IMG/VR virus record: IMGVR_UViG_3300042260_000225
Span: 1-43,172 of that record
Direction: 5' to 3' (one strand)
Length of the DNA stretch: 43,172 nucleotides
DNA from: a virus
The number at the start of each line of letters is the position of its first letter. Positions within the stretch are counted from its first letter, which is position 1. Positions 40,511 through 43,172 of the stretch are shown piece after piece. The notes under the pieces are model-generated. The model had not been told where the DNA came from, did not search any database, and saw nothing but the letters and a program-made list of their open reading frames with translations. The position numbers and the translations under genes were made by a program.

Positions 40511-42643
40511 ATGTCTATCATAATAAAGGAATTATTTGAAAGTGATTTAGACCAATATAACAGCGCTTGGTGGTCATCTAAAAAAATTGAAAAGTTAAAT
40601 TTTAATTTTGACCAAATTTTAATATCTGGCGGTGGACCATCAGGACCTCGTGGTTTTTCAGGAGATCAAGGTTTAGATGGAGCAAAAGGTCCACTTGGAC
40701 CTCAAGGATTAATCGGTTCTCAAGGTGTAATTGGTTCTCAAGGCGCAGACGGTGAAACCGTCTGGCTTAAAAATGAAAGTGAAAACTCAAGTCATATTAC
40801 TCTAAAAATAAATCAGTTCGGTAAATATAACCCTACCAATTTCTTATTCGGCGTTAATAATAGCACAGATCCTTTAAATGAATATAACGTAGCTAAAATT
40901 GGTATTTTAGGTAAAATTCATACTAAATTAGGTGCTTTACAAAAAAATATTGTATTTTCTTCAGATGACGAAGCAAATGATCAAATAGTTTCTATAAATT
41001 TATTTAAAGAAAACCAAGACAATATATTAGAGTACGGATTTGATGTCGCTGCTGATTCAGAATTTCAATTAATAAGCGATGAAGCTGTTTTAACATATAA
41101 CGTTAATCCTAGTGCAACATCTACATTTGGTAAATTTAATGCATCTTTATTTAATATAAAGACCATTAATTCTATATTCGGAGATACTTCTGAAACCAAC
41201 GAAATACAAGGTTCTACTAAATTTAATACTGAAAATCCTGTTGCGAATTGGATTGCACAATCATTTGATTCAAACGGTAAAGTAAAATGGGTTGATCCAC
41301 TTAAAGTTATTCCTGGTTTTCCTATTGGTAGTATCATTGCTATTAATGCAGATCAATTTAATAATAACAATTTTTTATTAAATGAAACTAAAACAGCAAC
41401 GCCTGATTATTTAGAAAATACAAACGGATCTGGTAAAACAGGTACAATGTATCAAGGCTGGTACATATGCAATGGTAAAACTTGGAAGAAAGGTGTTATT
41501 ACATTTGAATTACCTAATTTAAATTCATATTCTTATGATATTGCCGAAGATACTTCTGGTAATTCTAGTCAAGAACATGCGAGTGCATCAGTTACTAAAT
41601 TATCTATTTTAGGAGGATCAGATTTAAAGTTAGACATTACACAATCAGGCGGATCATATACTTCTAATTATACAAATCATGCAACTTCAAATCAAACTGA
41701 AATATTTAATTCTGACGGACCGTTATCCCAAAGTGATTCTAAATTAATTTATATTTGTTATTTGAAAGAAACAGGTATGCATTGGGAAGATGCTGGTAGC
41801 GGTGTGATTATTCCACCTACGCCAACATTATACGATATAAATTTATCTTTTAGCCCTATAACTAGAGCTGAAGCTTGTTTAAATCCAACGTCAGCATATA
41901 AAATAGATTTTGATCCAGCTCTTTGGACTAATTTAGGTGCCAATTTAGCAAGTAAATTAATATACAACGCTGCGGGAAATGCAGTTGTTGGATCAGGTTA
42001 TTATTCAAACGGAGGTGTAGTTAGAACATTTGTTACTGAAGCCTTCGTGGCTGTTGAAAATTGTCAAACTGTAAATAGTTTTACAGCTACAATAGGACCT
42101 AATATGTTTAACTTAAATGGTCCTGATGCTCCGTATTCAGGCTCTAGCATATTGTTATATTCAGATAGCAACCTTTTTGTCAATGCAACTAAACTATATA
42201 CAAATCCAGCTTCAACGCCATTTTATTATGCGCCTAACGGTTGGTACAGAGTAGGTCTATATAGAAGATATTGGAGCCAAGTTCAAGGCTCTTTTCTAGG
42301 AGAAGATTTCTTTGGAAATTACATATTTAATGTGTTAGCGTCTCAAAGCTATCCAAATGGAGATTATATAGCAAAAGCATCTTCTAGTTTTAATTACTGT
42401 AATCAAATATATGATGAAGTTATGTATGCATATACTGATGAAGATACATTTATGAGTACTGCTACATCTTTATCACCGGTTTATAGAAATTTATATAGTG
42501 CAACTGGTAATGAAGGATACGAGCCAATCATAACGATAGAGAATAATGCATTTTATGGCCCTGAAAACGACCTATGGTATAGACAATGCGCAAACGTCGG
42601 TGTATTGGAACAAAGAAGAACGTGTTTAACAAATTTTAGATAA
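40511..42643 (+). CDS. Collagen-repeat tail fibre with tail-collar domain and repetitive tip
   Basis: The 710-residue protein has an N-terminal attachment motif (KIEKLNFNFDQILISG, about 25-40) followed by about 14 Gly-X-Y collagen-like triplets (about 40-82). A beta-rich shaft runs to about 265. A phage tail-collar domain (about 269-345) has GFPIGSIIAI, GWYICNGKTW and ELPNLNSY. The C-terminal region (about 440-710) contains three related units, each ending in an aromatic GYYS, GWYR or DLWYR strand, similar in style to repeats of Bacteroidota surface proteins. It is probably the receptor-binding tip. Spacing from the upstream gene is 1 base. Confidence 0.8.
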   Translation: MSIIIKELFESDLDQYNSAWWSSKKIEKLNFNFDQILISGGGPSGPRGFSGDQGLDGAKGPLGPQGLIGSQGVIGSQGADGETVWLKNESENSSHITLKINQFGKYNPTNFLFGVNNSTDPLNEYNVAKIGILGKIHTKLGALQKNIVFSSDDEANDQIVSINLFKENQDNILEYGFDVAADSEFQLISDEAVLTYNVNPSATSTFGKFNASLFNIKTINSIFGDTSETNEIQGSTKFNTENPVANWIAQSFDSNGKVKWVDPLKVIPGFPIGSIIAINADQFNNNNFLLNETKTATPDYLENTNGSGKTGTMYQGWYICNGKTWKKGVITFELPNLNSYSYDIAEDTSGNSSQEHASASVTKLSILGGSDLKLDITQSGGSYTSNYTNHATSNQTEIFNSDGPLSQSDSKLIYICYLKETGMHWEDAGSGVIIPPTPTLYDINLSFSPITRAEACLNPTSAYKIDFDPALWTNLGANLASKLIYNAAGNAVVGSGYYSNGGVVRTFVTEAFVAVENCQTVNSFTATIGPNMFNLNGPDAPYSGSSILLYSDSNLFVNATKLYTNPASTPFYYAPNGWYRVGLYRRYWSQVQGSFLGEDFFGNYIFNVLASQSYPNGDYIAKASSSFNYCNQIYDEVMYAYTDEDTFMSTATSLSPVYRNLYSATGNEGYEPIITIENNAFYGPENDLWYRQCANVGVLEQRRTCLTNFR

Positions 42644-42694
42644 ACCTTAGCTAATTAAAACAGATAAATAGATAATAAAAAGACCAGTATTATA

Positions 42695-43172
42695 ATGAAT
42701 TTAAAACAGATATTCGTAATTGACACAGATAACGAAAAGTTAGACAAGGTTAATTATAACTTCGATCAGATTATTGCAAATGGAGCAGGTCCTATGGGTG
42801 CTCAAGGTGCAGTAGGTGCTCAAGGTTTTACTGGTTTGCAAGGAGATCAAGGACCTCAAGGTGCACAAGGACCTCAAGGTGCACAAGGACCTTCTGGTAA
42901 TGATGGAGATACTTCATGGAAAATTAATACTGGAGTTAATGGCTCTACTGTTTTACCAATACATGATGATTTAAATTATCAAAATCCACCGTCTATTATA
43001 ATAGGTTTAGATAAATCAGATCCTAGATATAATCAAGTTTCAGAAGATGCTGCTTTATGGATTCATAGAAAATCTAGTGTTTTCAATGATAACTTTCAAT
43101 TAACTGACGATAGTAGTGGTAATACAAAAGTTTCTTTTAGATTATTTAAAAGCAGAGGAATAGTTAAATTTG
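42695..43172 (+). CDS. Collagen-repeat tail fibre, N-terminal part (3' end outside window)
   Basis: An open frame of 159 codons begins at ATG 42695 and runs off the right edge. Its start (EKLDKVNYNFDQIIANG) matches the attachment motif of the upstream fibre. About 13 Gly-X-Y triplets follow (residues about 31-70), partly coded by a perfect tandem 18-base DNA repeat. A beta-rich shaft then begins (SWKINTGVNGST). Both fibres therefore probably dock at the same place, as alternatives or as parts of a branched set. Confidence 0.8.
   Translation, partial: MNLKQIFVIDTDNEKLDKVNYNFDQIIANGAGPMGAQGAVGAQGFTGLQGDQGPQGAQGPQGAQGPSGNDGDTSWKINTGVNGSTVLPIHDDLNYQNPPSIIIGLDKSDPRYNQVSEDAALWIHRKSSVFNDNFQLTDDSSGNTKVSFRLFKSRGIVKF
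42851..42892 (+). repeat. Tandem 18-base repeat in the collagen region
   Basis: GGACCTCAAGGTGCACAA occurs at 42851-42868 and again at 42869-42886, followed by a third partial copy GGACCT (42887-42892). It encodes Gly-Pro-Gln-Gly-Ala-Gln. Such repeats can change length by slippage and may vary the fibre. Confidence 0.9.

Overview
This window looks like part of the genome of a large, tailed, contractile-tail (T4-like myovirus) bacteriophage. All supported genes lie on the plus strand. Coding is very dense, and no gene-free stretch exceeds about 140 bases. No tRNA, rRNA, CRISPR array, insertion sequence or integrase is visible. The DNA is AT-rich. Most start codons are preceded by A-rich leaders without a Shine-Dalgarno sequence, and several promoters resemble the Bacteroidota TAnnTTTG type. 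I therefore infer a Bacteroidota (flavobacteria-like) host with moderate confidence; nothing in the window proves the host.

Left part (1-10849): mostly small genes of unknown function mixed with recognisable nucleic-acid genes. These are a DnaJ-like co-chaperone, a PhoH-like ATPase, a GIY-YIG homing endonuclease, RNase HII, a UV damage endonuclease (UvsE) and a deoxycytidylate deaminase. There is also a four-helix membrane protein and a very acidic protein whose N-terminus resembles a capsid-targeting sequence.

Middle part (10909-26521): baseplate hub and wedge genes. They include a gp53-like LysM wedge protein, a gp27-like hub, two tandem gp5-like OB-fold spike proteins (only the first carries a GH19 lysozyme domain), a gp25-like wedge and a gp6-like wedge. 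Three non-standard genes are embedded here: a four-domain ribosomal-protein-S1-like protein, a second protein with a capsid-targeting-like N-terminus, and a predicted amidoligase (glutamine-synthetase-like fold) fused to a pentapeptide/beta-helix tail.

Right part (26523-43172): very large virion proteins of the distal tail, a small fibre-like protein, and two collagen-repeat tail fibres. The first fibre has a tail-collar domain and a repetitive C-terminal tip; the second runs off the window.

Regulation is the most striking feature. Two promoter classes can be seen. One is a T4-late-like GATATATAAT/TATAAATA box. The other is a host-like TATATTTAC box, twice placed directly after a terminator in a repeated cassette. 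Many late-like boxes lie inside, or in the 5' arm of, inverted repeats whose 3' arm covers or abuts the next start codon. Stem sequences differ from locus to locus while the architecture is shared. The best are a perfect 16-bp stem at 35698-35746 and a perfect 13-bp stem at 3337-3381. I infer a genome-wide version of the switch known for T4 I-TevI, soc and e: read-through early transcripts fold and hide the start codon, while late transcripts start inside the hairpin and are translated.
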